The notes beneath the pieces are model-generated. The model saw only the letters and a program-made list of their open reading frames with translations. It was not told the DNA's origin and made no database searches. The position numbers and the translations under genes were made by a program. From Coniferiporia sulphurascens (taxonomy: Eukaryota; Basidiomycota; Agaricomycetes; Hymenochaetales; Hymenochaetaceae): a stretch of 64,000 nt of DNA. The stretch spans positions 1,984,001 through 2,048,000 of the forward strand of contig NBBA01000002.1 of NCBI GenBank assembly GCA_002794785.1. The letters run 5' to 3'. This document shows positions 36,318-51,900 of this stretch, one piece after another; within the stretch, counting starts at the first letter, position 1; each line of letters opens with the position of its first letter.

Positions 36318-37969
36318 TTAGACTTTACTGCTCTCCAGTTCCGGGACGTCTTCGGCGACGTCACCCGTATCGTAAGCTTCGTGGTTCTCACCGCGTTTGT
36401 TGACATATGCAGGTGCGCGAGGGTCCAGCCTACCCTGCTCCTCAGCTGCAGATAAAAGTTTTTAGTCAAAAAAATCTATTGATGCTATTCTTTGAAATAT
36501 CTTACGCGTCGCTGACCAGAAGTAGACAACGAGCCCAACGAGAACGACTGCGAAAGCGGGGAAGTAGAGCCAGAAGGGCTTGTAATGCTGCACAAAAATA
36601 GGAGGAGACTGAGTAAAAGAAGATAGCCGGGCAAAACGGTATGCACTTACGAAGAGGAATAATCCAAAGAGCAAGCCATAAAAGTCACTCGTCAGAAGCG
36701 ATATGTTGTAGTATGCAGATGACGCCATGCGATACAACAATGGTGCGACAGTGTACAGAATGAACATCGCAGCCGTGTAAGCGACCAAAAGACCAACTAC
36801 AAAGTGTTGTTAGTGATTACTCAGGAGAATATGCATGGATACAAATACGTACTGTTCTCTCCGCTCCAATTAGTCGTGCGCATGTCTTTGTGTTCCAGTC
36901 CGGCAGCCTGGATGCCATTGATAATTGTCCCCCACATGCCCAGTTGACCTACGACCTCGTAGAGTGGTCTGCGGCGCACGAAGAATTCTTCGGTGGCATT
37001 GGCTGAATAAACGAGAGAGAATATAAGTAAAGCACATGGAATATGCGCAGCGTACTTACTGAAGCCGTACAAAGTTGCGCCAACAATCATGAAGATGTCA
37101 CCCTTGACCATACTCACGGCGGAGTAGTTCTTACCCGTGAGGGTATCGGACGCAACAAGCAGGCCCAGGCCACCAATGCAGATCAGTACACCGAGCACTT
37201 GTGTCCAATGGAATTTCGTGCGCATGTAGACCCAGGTGAAGAAAAGACACACGGGTATCGCCCACGCGTCCAACAGCATACACGACAGTAAAGTGGTGTA
37301 GGCATAAGCTTTAACGACAAGAAAGTTGCCCTCGACGTCGCACGCGGCGAGTATTATGTCTACGTATATGCACTCGAATCAGATAATAAGCCGGAGAGAA
37401 CAAATGACGCACACTTCCAGCCGTCTCTGATAATCATCTTTGCCCATCCCTTGACTCCGTCTATACACCTATTGGCGTCAAACCCAACTTCCCGATAAGC
37501 CAAGCGACAACTCACATTGATAGATAGTATATGGTGTATAGATCACGAAAAGAGAGAAGTACCTGCCGACGGATTCAGTCCCATCCGTCTCTCCAGAACG
37601 TGATTAGACTCACAGAAACCAGGTCTGTGTTGTTGAAAGCGCCCAGTTCCTACTGACTAGTTCCGTTGTCGTCACGTTCGTGCATGTAATGCACAGTGAA
37701 ACCACCTGGCCCGCGAGCAGTGACATACAAAATCGCCGAGTCCAAATGCTTGCAAAACGTGTCCAGGAGCTTCTTGCAAAGGCGACGAATGAGCTGTAAT
37801 CAATTGCCGGACGCACATCCTGCACGATCCCGACACGCTCGTCCGTTATCGGGCTCGTTGACGGGCGTAGGGACCTCAGGACAGACTCGATAGCGAAATG
37901 TTTGCTATCGCTGTCGCTGTCGAGGCGCGCGAGGGCTGGTGAGTCGTTTGCACTGGGGATTTCGGCCAT
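36318..37969 (-). CDS. SLC35F-type solute carrier (drug/metabolite transporter superfamily)
   Basis: This multi-pass membrane transporter belongs to the SLC35F1/F2/F6 (DUF914) group; its substrate is unknown. The ATG at 37969 gives MAEIPSANDSPALARLDSDS and a Ser/Asp-rich cytosolic start, then a first membrane segment, RFCMSLLAGQVVSLCITCTN. Later exons supply GVKGWAKMIIRDGWKYIILA, DVEGNFLVVKAYAYTTLLSC then MLLDAWAIPVCLFFTWVYMR, QVLGVLICIGGLGLLVASD, KGDIFMIVGATLYGFS, NATEEFFVRRRPLYEVVGQL, LLVAYTAAMFILYTVAPLLY and PFWLYFPAFAVVLVGLVVYF. The tail is acidic and ends ELESSKV at 36318. About ten membrane segments are visible across eight or so exons, matching the family's usual topology. Confidence 0.88.
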
Positions 37970-38650
37970 CGTCAGGTTTCGTCAAGTTTTCCGCGGAGCT
38001 GACTGAGATGCTGGTGGAGGCGGAAGACAAGGAGGCCCGAAGGTCCATCGATGCAATGCCCTCAGCTTTTCTATACAACCGTTAGCACCATTCATTGGAG
38101 AAATTTTTGCTCCGACTTTTTTCAGGCACGAACCGCGACACTAATCCAATACGGAAGCAAATGCAGTATGTTGACGAGAAAAGCCATGTGAGAAGATAAA
38201 GAGGAAGCGACTGCTGCTATTTAACAGCAGCCAACCCTCGTATATGCGCTACTAAAAATAGTGTTCTTGCTCATTATGCAGAGCGTTTGCACGGTGTCGA
38301 GATCACTTGTGCCTTGAATTCTCAGCCTCAGAGCGCTAGCTTAAAAACCCCAATTCATTTGAGTTCAAAGATAAGCTAGCAGTATCACCCTCCTGTTACA
38401 GATTTTATAGGAGAATATATGCAATTGAGTGCTCGGCAATGATAACACGGGTACTCCGTCCGTAAGTTTTAAAGTGAGAAAAAAAATTGCAGGGGCCCCG
38501 GGTGCCTTTTTGACCTTAACCCAGATCACAGACATTCCCGTGCCGGGAGGTCAAATACGGTTTCCTTTTGTAAGAGTGATCGGCACTCGGACTCCGATTC
38601 TGATTTCTAAGGTCAACACATCAGCTCTTACTGGTCTGTCTCCTTTAGCC
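37970..38650. other. divergent intergenic interval, transporter / NBP35
   Basis: These 681 bp should contain both promoters. A frame open from 38429 runs into NBP35, but its first 74 codons have no similarity to the family and contain no ATG that the conserved protein needs, so I treat them as leader. No repeat or other gene is visible. Confidence 0.5.
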
Positions 38651-39759
38651 ATGTTGGCCGTTTCACACCCAGTCGCTGTGCCAGACCCGTCCGTCGTTCC
38701 ATCAAATGCTCCAGAACATTGTCCTGGAGTGGATTCCGACCTCGCTGGCAAGGCTGATGCATGCTCAGGGTGCGCCAATCAAGATATCTGCTCGTCGAAC
38801 AAGCCTGTTGGCCCCGACCCGGCGCTGCCACTCATCAGAGAGCGCATGACAAGTGTTCGTAGGAAGATATTGATTCTAAGCGGGAAGGGTGGTGTCGGTA
38901 AGAGCACCTTTTGTGCACAGTTGGCGTGGGCATTTGCAGCGGACGAGGAGATTCAGGTGTGCATACACCCCGTTTCCGTCTTGCTCTTAACTGCTTACTT
39001 CGCCTCGTTTCTCGCAGACCGGAATTATGGACGTTGATATATGTGGACCGTCGATTCCGACTATCCTGGGTATTGCCTCCGAGCAGGTACATGCTTCATC
39101 TGCGGGCTGGTCTCCTGTCTACGTCTCCGACAATCTGTCTGCCATGTCTGTTGGACTCATGCTGCCGACCTCCAACTCGGCGGTTATGTGGCGCGGGCCG
39201 AAAAAAAATGGTCTCATTGCGCAGTTTCTCAAGGATGTTGACTGGGGTACGCTTGACTATTTGCTTGTCGACACCCCACCGGGCACGTCCGACGAGCACC
39301 TTTCCGTTGTGCAATACCTAAAGGAGAGTGGGATCGACGGTGCGGTCGTTATCACAACTCCACAGGAGGTCGCGCTCCAGGATGTACGCCGCGAGATTGA
39401 CTTTTGCCGTAAGGTTGGCGTACGCGTCCTCGGTGTTGTAGAGAACATGAGCGGTTTCGTCTGTCCATCTTGCAAAGGGGAATCGCAGATTTTCAAGCCC
39501 AGTACAGGCGGGGCAAAGCGGCTTGCCGAGGAAATGGGTGTGGAGATGCTGGGAGCCGTTCCACTCGACCCACGCATAGGCAAAAGCGCAGATTATGGCG
39601 TCAGCTTCTTGGAAGAGTATCCAGATAGCCCTGCAACCACCGCTTATTTAGATATCATTGAGAGTGAGTCGCTTCTCTTTCTGCCATTATACAACTGTTT
39701 ACTCATTTACAACTTGTTCCTGTAAATTAGGGATTAAGAATATTCTCGGTGACGACTGA
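38651..39759 (+). CDS. NBP35: cytosolic Fe-S cluster assembly scaffold Nbp35
   Basis: Nbp35 is a P-loop NTPase that, with Cfd1, assembles Fe-S clusters in the cytosol for cytosolic and nuclear proteins. The ATG at 38651 gives [20 protein letters not shown]. The N-terminal ferredoxin-like motif is C-x13-C-x2-C-x5-C, starting [15 protein letters not shown] and ending SGCANQDIC. The deviant Walker A is [20 protein letters not shown]. After an intron, [35 protein letters not shown] and the C-terminal bridging cysteines in [14 protein letters not shown] are all present. A final small exon adds RIKNILGDD and the TGA at 39757-39759. Three exons in all. All cluster-binding and nucleotide motifs are intact, and the N-terminal cysteines distinguish it from Cfd1. 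Confidence 0.96.
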
Positions 39760-40136
39760 TGTTTCCTTCCCCTTCTTTCGTCCTTATCTGCATCTAGATC
39801 ACGTACATATACATACCTGTATTACTCCGCCCTTATCATCATGTTGTATCACCGCATACGTTACTAGTTTGAGGCATGAACGCGGATAGGATTAAAATAA
39901 TACACGCCGGTAGCTAAGAGTACCTATGACAAATCAATGACGATCATATACATACGGTTCTATTCTACAAAATCAACGGAGTAAGCGTATGCGACTGGAA
40001 AGCAGAATAAAAGCTCTATGACATGTTATGATATGTGTATCTTGTAGATGGTCCATAAGGATGGGAGTGTAGATAGACAACGAGACGTGGATCTAGAAGC
40101 AATGGATAGCGGATATTCGAAAGAGGATCACGATAA
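39760..40136. other. convergent 3' intergenic interval
   Basis: The 377 bp between the NBP35 stop (plus) and the MAP kinase stop (minus) should hold both 3' untranslated regions. The sequence is A/T-rich, with nothing that looks coding or repeated. Confidence 0.55.
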
Positions 40137-43287
<3,151 letters not shown>

Positions 43288-43848
43288 AAGCTGCTTGCAG
43301 TCTGCTTCAGAAAACTTATGTGGCACCAACGCTATAACGACCAGCAGTAGGAGCCGGAAGGGGAGAGCTAGATTTAGATGGCCCCAAAAAGTGACTCCAA
43401 GTACGGAATTTGACTAATACGATAACACAGCAAGCCAGTGCAGTGGGAAAAGGGGGATCCCGTCTCGAGCGTGACGGAGAGTTCAGAGGAACAACGAGGT
43501 ATTTAAAGGTCAGAAACAAAGGAGATACGAAGGCCGCCGGGGGGCGTATGTAATGGGTTTCGGTCGTGCGCGTCGCGTTCGGAAACTAGTCACCCCAACC
43601 TGACTTCGCCCAAGCGGCCCTGATTGGCGCTACTTAAACCGTAAACTTACCCGCTCGCTGAAAGAAACACGTTTCGAAGTAAAAGCGAAAGTACATTATT
43701 TAGCATTGCGAGTGTTAAGTACGACGAAAATATAGCACACGGCATCAAGAAACTACTCAGGGCAAGAATGGGGGAGGCACTTCGAAGATGTGCAGAATAT
43801 ATATTCCGACAGAAAAATGAAATGAAAACATGCTTGATGCACGTTGCA
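43288..43848. other. intergenic, MAP kinase promoter and symplekin 3' end
   Basis: These 561 bp separate two tandem minus-strand genes and should contain the MAP kinase promoter and the symplekin gene's start-proximal neighbour's terminator region. I see no additional gene. Frames here carry no domains. Confidence 0.5.
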
Positions 43849-46800
43849 CTAAACAGTAGAAGGAGGGAGGGACTGAACTGGGGTCTGCGACTGCGGCGTC
43901 GGACTCTCACTTCGATCATCTCCAAAAAGATCAAGGAAGCCCGCTTGACGGGCCTTGTTCCCAGCTTTCTTTAGGACGAACTCCCGTAAGCCAGCCTTCA
44001 GACCTGGCTGTTTGTCCACCAGCTCGCGAAGCTGGTCCTTCGGCAGCTGTAGCAACGCTCCAAAGCTTGCTGGAGCGATCGTTTTTGCACATCGAATAAA
44101 CCCTTCCCACAATGGAGGATTTGTCCAAATCTTCTTCGTGATAAGACGTGAAAGAAGGGTAGTAGAAACGAACCCGACCAAAGACTTGTATGTGGTGACG
44201 GCTTTAATAACCTAATTGATATCTAAGATGGTATTCAACAATCTCCGGTGTAAGTACTCACAGTTCTCAAGAACAGTACAGGAAGCACTGATTCGTCAAC
44301 GATCTGCTGCATTACGACCGCAAGGATCTCCGACCGGAATACGTCCGTCACCGAGAAGCAGATCTCAATAGCTTCAAATTCGTTTTAATAATTGCGACTC
44401 CCCCAAGACGTGGAAACGCACCTTCGATAGCACTCTTTAAGCCTATTTCCTTTTCACATTTATGAAGCAGCACCATCAATTCGGCAGGTGGCAGCAATTC
44501 ACTTTGCCGGACACGGGGGAGGTTGGAGGTGACGCTACCAAACGTCTGGGGAGGCGTTGTTACGATTGATTCAAACACGCTCTTCACCAGCTGCTTAGCT
44601 TCAGGAGTCCCATTTAACATAGATACTATCCGTGGCAAGTGACGGGTGATATCAGCCTAAGAATTACAGCAGTTAAATACGCATTCGGAATACGGATATG
44701 GGTAAATAATGCATACCTTGTCCATTTCCGCAATAATAGGTATGAGGAAACGCGCGTCTAGCTCGCGCTCCGTCATGAGACTTTTCACGAGAGTCACAAG
44801 GGGTGGGCTCGGTCGAGTATGCTCCGTAAAGATTGTAAGGATGCGCAAAGCAAGGGACTCAGCACCGGGTGGAAATGTGCGCATCAGCGTTAACAACTTC
44901 CCATGACTCGGGCCGAGTGACCGAACGAGTGCAGTAATGAGATCCTGTATGGCATCCTGCACAGAAACGTCCATCTGTCCATAAGTGTCGAATATTCTGC
45001 CCGTATAAGATAATCAACACGGACGAACGCGGAGAGGTAAAACAACTGGCAACGAACTCATCCAAAAACTCCGGGCATTTCGCACATAATGCAAAGATCA
45101 GCTGCACATGCTGGAGAACCTGGGATTTTTGTGCTGGAAGCTCGAGGTGTTCTGGGAGGAATTCTGTTTGTACTAATTCCTCTTGGGGCATCTCGCCGTC
45201 TTCCATTGTGTCATTCTCGCCGTCACCGATCGCCTGACCGTCAGCCGGAGAGCTATCCGACGGCCGCTTCTGCAGTCGGCGAAGCAGCCGCAGGGCGAAG
45301 TTCCGAATCATATCACCCATGGGCTGTACGTCGGGTACCCACCGTTTGACAGTAATGATCGCCGCCCCTCTAGTAACCTTCTCTGAGTACACGACGTTCA
45401 GATGGTACATGGAAAGAAGTTGGTACAAAACAGTACCTTCATGGGTTGTCAAATCGAGAAGAATTTTCATTGCTTGGTTTCGAAGAGGAATTCGCTGAGT
45501 TACAAACTCGCGCAATGTGGTAAATCCAACTTGCATCCTAATTTGTATATTGAATCAGTTGGATGATGGGGAGTCATTTCATGGGCACATACCGATCTGG
45601 CTCGACACATAAGTCTCTCAGCATAAATAAAACTTCTTGTGGCACGAGCGGAATATCCAGAAGGAAACGAGAGAAAGTTCGGTGCTTAGAATCTATAAGA
45701 GGCTCGTAAGCGGTGACAAGCTTTTGCACCCAAGTGGGATAATTTGGAAGCTACTCAGAAGTGTCAGGCCAAAAAGTAAAAGAATCAATCTGACCACGCA
45801 CCCAGTCTGGATCTCTGGTGCTCCTAATCTTGTCATTGTACCATTCCTCGTTCATCCAAATAATAGCGAGTCGTTCCCTACGTTAAAAGGGTCACTTCTC
45901 ACACATGGGAACAGTGAGCAGAAAACAAACCTCGCGGGAAAATCGGTCATAACATAGTCAAATAATGTCTGTCTTATACGCTCTTGCCTCGACAAAGTAT
46001 CGACTTCCATTGCAAACTTATTATTGTTATGGCCATCCTCAGCTCCATTTTCATCGACCCCGTTCTCATCCATGCCGGGAGAAACAACGCGAGTGATCAT
46101 TCTCACGAGTAGTAGCATCCACAAGTCTTGCGAAGATGCACCCTGCTCGGGCTGGTGTACGCCCTGAATCGAATCAGCTGATGTAGAAAGTTCGCTGCTG
46201 GCGTTCCAAATGCGCGTCATTGAGGATCGTACAACGATTCCCCGCTCTGCTTCGGAGAACTCTCGGGCGGAAGGCATCTTGAAGTCTGCAAACCTTAATG
46301 CTTCATCGAGGTCTATGAGTTCGATGCCTTCCGGAAGATCCGGAGGTAGACCCTCGGTACGCGATAACTTTAAAATATCGGGATGGTCAGACAAAACAAC
46401 CATTTCATTAGTTTGGGAAATGACGCACCTCATCGTTGAGTTTATCGGGTTCGTACTCTATTTCTTCGTCGTCTATATCCATCTGTAAAGGATCAACGGG
46501 CTCAGCTTTGACGATAGGCCTCTCTGCCGGTGGGGTTTTTGCCCTAATAGGCTCTGGGATGGCGCGAGGCACAGTTGCTGCAGGGACAACTAGTCCATTA
46601 ATTTGCCTGTAAGACTGACAGTGTGGTCAATAACAGCCGTCCACATCATTCCTAATGCCCAAAATACCTCTACCGCAATTGCCAGAGTTTGCTCCGTCAA
46701 GACCTGTAAGTTCGCAACTATGAGATCAGTGATAAGAGTATGTGGTAAGGCCGTAAAGTCGAAGTTTGCCAGTGCACCAGCAATGCCCGCAGAAGGATGC

Positions 46801-48122
46801 TCAGTTTTCAACCGCTTTGCTTCGCTCGCTTCATTGCTAAGGGCATTAATAGAACGTTTGCGACTTGCTTCCGCAGCCGCTGCGGCTTTTCGATTTCGCT
46901 CATCAACAAGCGCTTGCTCCATCCTAACCGCCTGCTGCGTAAGTGCGTCACCAATCTGATGTGCATAGGCAGCATTGAGCTGCGAAGTACTAAACAGGAA
47001 AATGTCAACTCGAGCGTAAGTAGGTACGTTAAGGAAGTGAGTTCGGGCGCACCGCGAAAAGTGAATGAGGAGAATTCGGACTGCCTTCTCGACACTCCGT
47101 ACCGTTGAAGCGGGAAAATTACAGATAGCTCCGGGTGTCCAACTAGCAAGAGCGGATATGATCATGTGCGTCTGTGACGGCCTTTGTTTGGCAAGTGAAC
47201 TCCAGCTGTTCACCACGGCAGCCATCATATCCGGATTCCTGGAACAATTCCAAAAAAAGATAAGACAGCTGCATTCATTAAAATAAATTGGCGTACGGCA
47301 TCGTGTAGAAGATAGTGACGACGCCTTTCATTAACTCTTGACCCTCTGCTTCGAGTTGCGTAACAGGGATGAACGGGTGATCGGCAGGGCAGAACGAAAG
47401 ATTAGGATCCGTCGATTTTTGTAGCTTGAAGGAAGGATGCGCAGGGTAAGTTCTATTGATCGAAGCTGTTGCATGAAACTTACCCGTGGATCCGACACCC
47501 CCCGTGTCTGGACGAGGATGACCCGCTGCATGAACTTCAACGCAGCAAGTTTTACGCCACTCGTCGCAGTTGGGGACCATACCAGCTCCAGAATACGTGC
47601 CTTACATGTTGTTAACGTGTCCCATGCAGTTCTGAGCGTGCGGTTTGTACAACTGCAACAAACGGAGTGAGCTTTGTCGCCACATTGTAGTTGACAGCCC
47701 TCACAGGTAGCGAAATAACAACGGGTAGACGGATCCGAAACATTGTACGACGGTCTTGATCGTGGCAGGATTCGGATCGTGAAGAACTGCCGCCAGAACA
47801 TCCAGAGACTGACTGGCAACTAAGACAATACTATTCATGAGAATAACGGTAGGGCGCTCGCGTGGTGTATATACGCACGTTCTGTGCGCTTTTCAACGGG
47901 CAAATTTGCCCTACCTATCCCATAGTGTAAGAGATCAAGCGTCCACCTCTTCAGAAACGAATCTTGCGCCCCCGGGACCCCCCTAACGAGGCTGGTGCAG
48001 AGAACCGGTATGTAGTTTGGGTGCGCTTCGAGGTTTTCACGGAGCTGACATAGTAGATCTGCCTGCTCCTTAGAGTCCGCCGGTACTGAATATGCTGCTT
48101 GAAGAGCTTGCAACGGATCCAT
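43849..48122 (-). CDS. PTA1: symplekin/Pta1, cleavage and polyadenylation scaffold
   Basis: Pta1/symplekin is a HEAT-repeat scaffold of the pre-mRNA cleavage and polyadenylation factor. The ATG at 48122 gives MDPLQALQAAYSVPADSKEQ, then ENLEAHPNYIPVLCTSLVRG and FLKRWTLDLLHYGIGRANLP, typical of the N-terminal HEAT domain that binds Ssu72. A long middle region in many exons includes QTLFDYVMTDFPARF and FTTLREFVTQRIPLRNQAMK. The symplekin C-terminal domain is clear: MPRIVSMLNGTPEAKQLVKS, LPPAELMVLLHKCEKEIGLK and LLSRLITKKIWTNPPLWEGF followed by IRCAKTIAPASFGALLQLPK, then GLKAGLREFVLKKAG. The stop is at 43849. There are about a dozen exons, some joins not individually resolved. It is divergent from VMA10 with only 156 bp between starts. 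Confidence 0.88.
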
Positions 48123-48278
48123 AATTTTGAAGTTAGCAGCCGCCTACACCCTCATGTGCACACAGTGGCTGGTCAGCGTCGGTACGCTTGTTGCGTCGAC
48201 GCGCTCGACGTGCCCGGCGTGACGAGCTCGGAACCGCCTTCCTATTTAGTCACCACATCTCCCCCAGCTGCCACTATC
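48123..48278. promoter_or_regulatory. compact bidirectional promoter PTA1 / VMA10
   Basis: Only 156 bp separate the divergent start codons of symplekin (48122, minus) and V-ATPase subunit G (48279, plus), so both core promoters must overlap here. I see no TATA box. Confidence 0.6.
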
Positions 48279-48799
48279 ATGGTCAGCGTGCCCGACAATT
48301 AGCTCGACATATACTAACGGCGATTTTTAGTCTTCCTCCCAGAACCAAGGGATACAGACACTCCTCGATGCTGAGAAGGACGCTGCGAAGGTGGTGCAGG
48401 AATCTCGCCAGTGTACGTGAACGCTTCAGTAGCGTTACGCGCGGACTAATTTCTATACTTTCCCCAGATCGCATACAGAAACTGAAGGATGCACGTTCGG
48501 AAGCAGAAAAGGAGATAGATGAGTATAGGTCTTTGAAAGAGGCTGATTTTAAGGAGTTTGAGCTCTCAGTATGTCCCCGCTATCCCGTTCGTTCTCAAAT
48601 GCTCATGCGTGCAACCCAGAGGGCGGGCACAACCCAGATTTCTCAATCCACTACTGACAAGGAAACGGATGTGAAGCTCGCTGAGATTACTACGTTTTAC
48701 GAGGAAAACAAGGATAAGGTCGTTGCGAAGTTGTTAGACCGTGTTGTGTTGGTCAAGCCCGAGTTGCATCGCAACTTGAGAAAGGTTGAGAGTCCTTAA
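48279..48799 (+). CDS. VMA10: V-type ATPase subunit G
   Basis: Subunit G (Vma10) is part of the peripheral stalk of the vacuolar H+-ATPase, pairing with subunit E. The first coding exon is the ATG alone (48279-48281). A 49 bp intron with an ATACTAAC branch site leads at 48331 to SSSQNQGIQTLLDAEKDAAK, the strongly conserved start of the family. Then come VVQESRQ-YRIQKLKDARSE, AEKEIDEYRSLKEADFKEFE and, after a third intron, GTTQISQSTTDKETDVKLAE with the end DRVVLVKPELHRNLRKVESP. Four exons, total length near the usual 115-120 residues, mostly helical as expected for the stator. The next gene, a CLC protein, starts about 150 bp downstream on the same strand. Confidence 0.93.
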
Positions 48800-48948
48800 T
48801 CACATCCCCATATATCCGAAATTGTGATTGCTTTGAACCTTCGCGTTTGTGCTCTCGTTCTACGGAGTAATGTATGTCAAGCGGCGGCAGTCCTGCACAT
48901 GTACTTAATTTAGCTTTACGCACGTTTTATATTTATGGTTGTTGCTCA

Positions 48949-51900
48949 ATGACTGCTATCATGGAACCCAACTCCGTGCGGTAAGCTCGCTGATTGTTAT
49001 TATTCAAAGTAACCTCGTTCAAATAGCTTCTGTCTGTGAAGACATGGTGTCTTCGATTCATGGGGTGAGGCCTGGGCCGGAACGTCGGAGACAACCAGAG
49101 AGGAAGAGCAGTACGAACTACGTGACGACCATGAACTACTCAACGCGTCGACTCGGACACGTATTGATGAGAAGAAACCTGCATATTTAGATGGAAGCAC
49201 AATTGGTGCGCGCAATTTCAGACCTTCACCCGACAAGTTTAAGTGATTGTCCTACAGACTGGCTGCAAGAGGAAGCGGCTGAACGCTCCCGACAGCACTA
49301 CCTCCGTTCGCTGCATGGACTGCGCGGGATTTTACTCCCTTTGCTGGACACGTCGCGCGTCTGGTTCATAATTGTTGCCACTGGCATTGGTGTCGGTGTT
49401 ACTGGCGCATGGTTGGACGTTTTGGTACACTGGTAAGCGTTAATAACTTGCCTCGTCGGCATAGCTAATTCCAGGTTCCTGTCCAGGTTCAGCGATTTGA
49501 GAGAAGGACGTTGCGCCTACGGCTTTTTCTACAACCAGGTCGCCTGTTGTAGCGGTCTTGACCGTATGTGTTTTTCGTGGTATACGGCAATATGAGCTGA
49601 TGCCCCTACAGCGGGGGAAGTCTGCACGGAGTGGTTGACCTGGAGCCAATGGTTCGGAGTGGATTCTATTCTTGGACAGTCTTTATTACAGGCTTTCATC
49701 TACATTTCCCTCGCAGTTAGTACACGTACCTCGTACCTAATTCGCCGTTTAATGATATCCCCGCAGATTACTTTCTCCAGCAGCGCCGCATTCCTTGTTT
49801 TGAATTATGCACCATAGTATGTATGGGTTCTGCCTTCTAAGGTTTGTTATTCGAGACTAAGCTGCCTGGCAATAGCGCGTTTCACACAGGAAGTACGTTT
49901 TCGTCCCCCTGCATGAACGAGGTACAAGCTGACCGTCCAAACTGACCCGCCCAAACCAACCCGTTCATCATTATCCAGTTCCGGAAATTAAAGCCGTGAG
50001 CGTTTTCTATAACAATGTTGATTCAGATACGTGCTGAAGTCTTCCCAAAGATCTTAGGCGGTTATGTTCTCGACGAGTTTCTCGGACCATGGACTCTTCT
50101 CATAAAGTCTCTTGGCCTGGTGCTTGCGGTCGCTTCGGGACTTTCGCTCGGAAAAGAGGCAAGGGAGAAATTGCCTTACCACTGTCTCTGACAATCTTAT
50201 TTATGCTTGGTAAAGGGACCCCTCGTCCATATCTCCTGTTGCATGCTATTTTTGGTGTCAAAACTCTTCAAAAAATACCTTCCTAATGAAGGTAAGGGTA
50301 TTAGTGAAATTCCGGGAGAATATGTTGAGGAGGTTTATCACCTAGCGCAGAAAAGGCGACTCTTAGCGGCAGCGGCGTCAGCAGGGATTAGTGTAGCCTT
50401 TGGGAGCCCTCTCGGTGGCGTACTTTTTGGTCTTGAAGAACTCGATACGTCTGCAAACGACTCCGACGTCATGTGGCGGGGCTTTGTCACGTCTGTCATT
50501 GCCGCTGTATCTCTACAGTACATTGATCCCTTTGGAACTTCAAAGCTCGTATTGTTCCAGGTCACAAGCGTCAGCGATACTTGGCGTGCTTTCGAGTTGG
50601 TGAGCTGTTCCTACACGGCTTGCAGACACGATTCGGTTCAGTCTAACGTTGCGTCAGTTGCCCTGGCTATTCTTAAGCGTTGTAGGAGTATGAAACCGAT
50701 AATCCGATCATCCGATACACACTGAAAGCGTCTTTTTGCTTGTGAAGGGTATCCTAGGCGCGCTTTTAATCAAACTCAACATTGCTGCGGCTGTGTACAG
50801 ACAAAGGAGCTATCTCCGTGACTATCCTATATTGGAGGTTGTAGGAGTCACTGCTATTACCGGCTGTATAAGCTATTTGGTGAGCTATTCTCACTCCTGA
50901 TCACCGATCAACAACTAACAGGACAATCACTTTCGAAGATTGTGTTTATGAGGTAGTTTTCTTCGACATTAAATGCGGAAAGGAACTCACCTAGCTCTCC
51001 AGAGTGCAGACCTCCGAGCTAGTGGCTAATCTTTTTCAGGAATGCGACCCATCCAAAGGAGATTACCACGGCTTATGCAAGTACGTTGTGCCCGATATCC
51101 TTTTTTCTTGTAAAAAAGCAACTGAATTACATAGCCCAACTGCCCTTTATGAGAACATCTTCCTCCTTATTCTCACTGCCGCTATCAAAGTATGCCTTAC
51201 TGCGTGGACTTTCGGAATGATGGTGAAGTCACCTGGCGGACTTGCAGAAGTTTTCCTCATCATGGCCTTTAGATTCCTGCTGGTATTTTTCTCCCGACGA
51301 TCGCTATAGGAGCGTGTCTCGGTCGTGCAGTGGGGCTATTTATGTAAGGTCTTGGGAATCAGGATTTCATGATTTAGGACTTTACGTTCAACTATATCTT
51401 CTAGCCAGGGTTTACATCGCGCTTACCCGGCATTATGGATTTTCTCGTCATGCCCACCTGACCTTACCGAACGCTGCGTATCGCCGGGATTTTATGCCGT
51501 GATTGGCGCATCTGCTATGCTAGGAGGTGTTACGAGAATGACTAGTGCGTTGAGTCCTGCCCATTGTAGCACGAATGTGGCTGATAACTCCACAGTATCT
51601 CTCGTTGTCATCCTTTTTGAGGTGGGCGGAAACGGCTAACTTGATTGGGAAAAATCCGTTCATATCTTCGCCGACTTCTAGCTTACAGGAGCGTTGTCGC
51701 ATGTCCTTCCTATAATGATATCCGTCATGGTCTCGAAATGGGTTGGTGATGCCTTCGGAAAAGAAGGTATCTATTCAAGATGGATAGCATTGAAACGCTA
51801 TCCTTGGCTTCCTTATGTCGAGTATAGGGATAACGGTGAAACGGCCGCAAACATCATGGTACCCTTCGAAAGATTAGTGACCATCAACGCCCATAAGTCC

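Noticed and set aside
43288..43329. Earlier start of the MAP kinase at 43329
   Set aside because: The first codon there is TTG; the first ATG in the frame is at 43287.
49230..49265. Apparent frameshift or programmed +1 shift in the CLC gene (AAG TGA)
   Set aside because: A 52 bp GT-AG intron starting with GTGCGC and ending CCTACAG removes the stop and gives DGSTI-DWLQEEA in frame.
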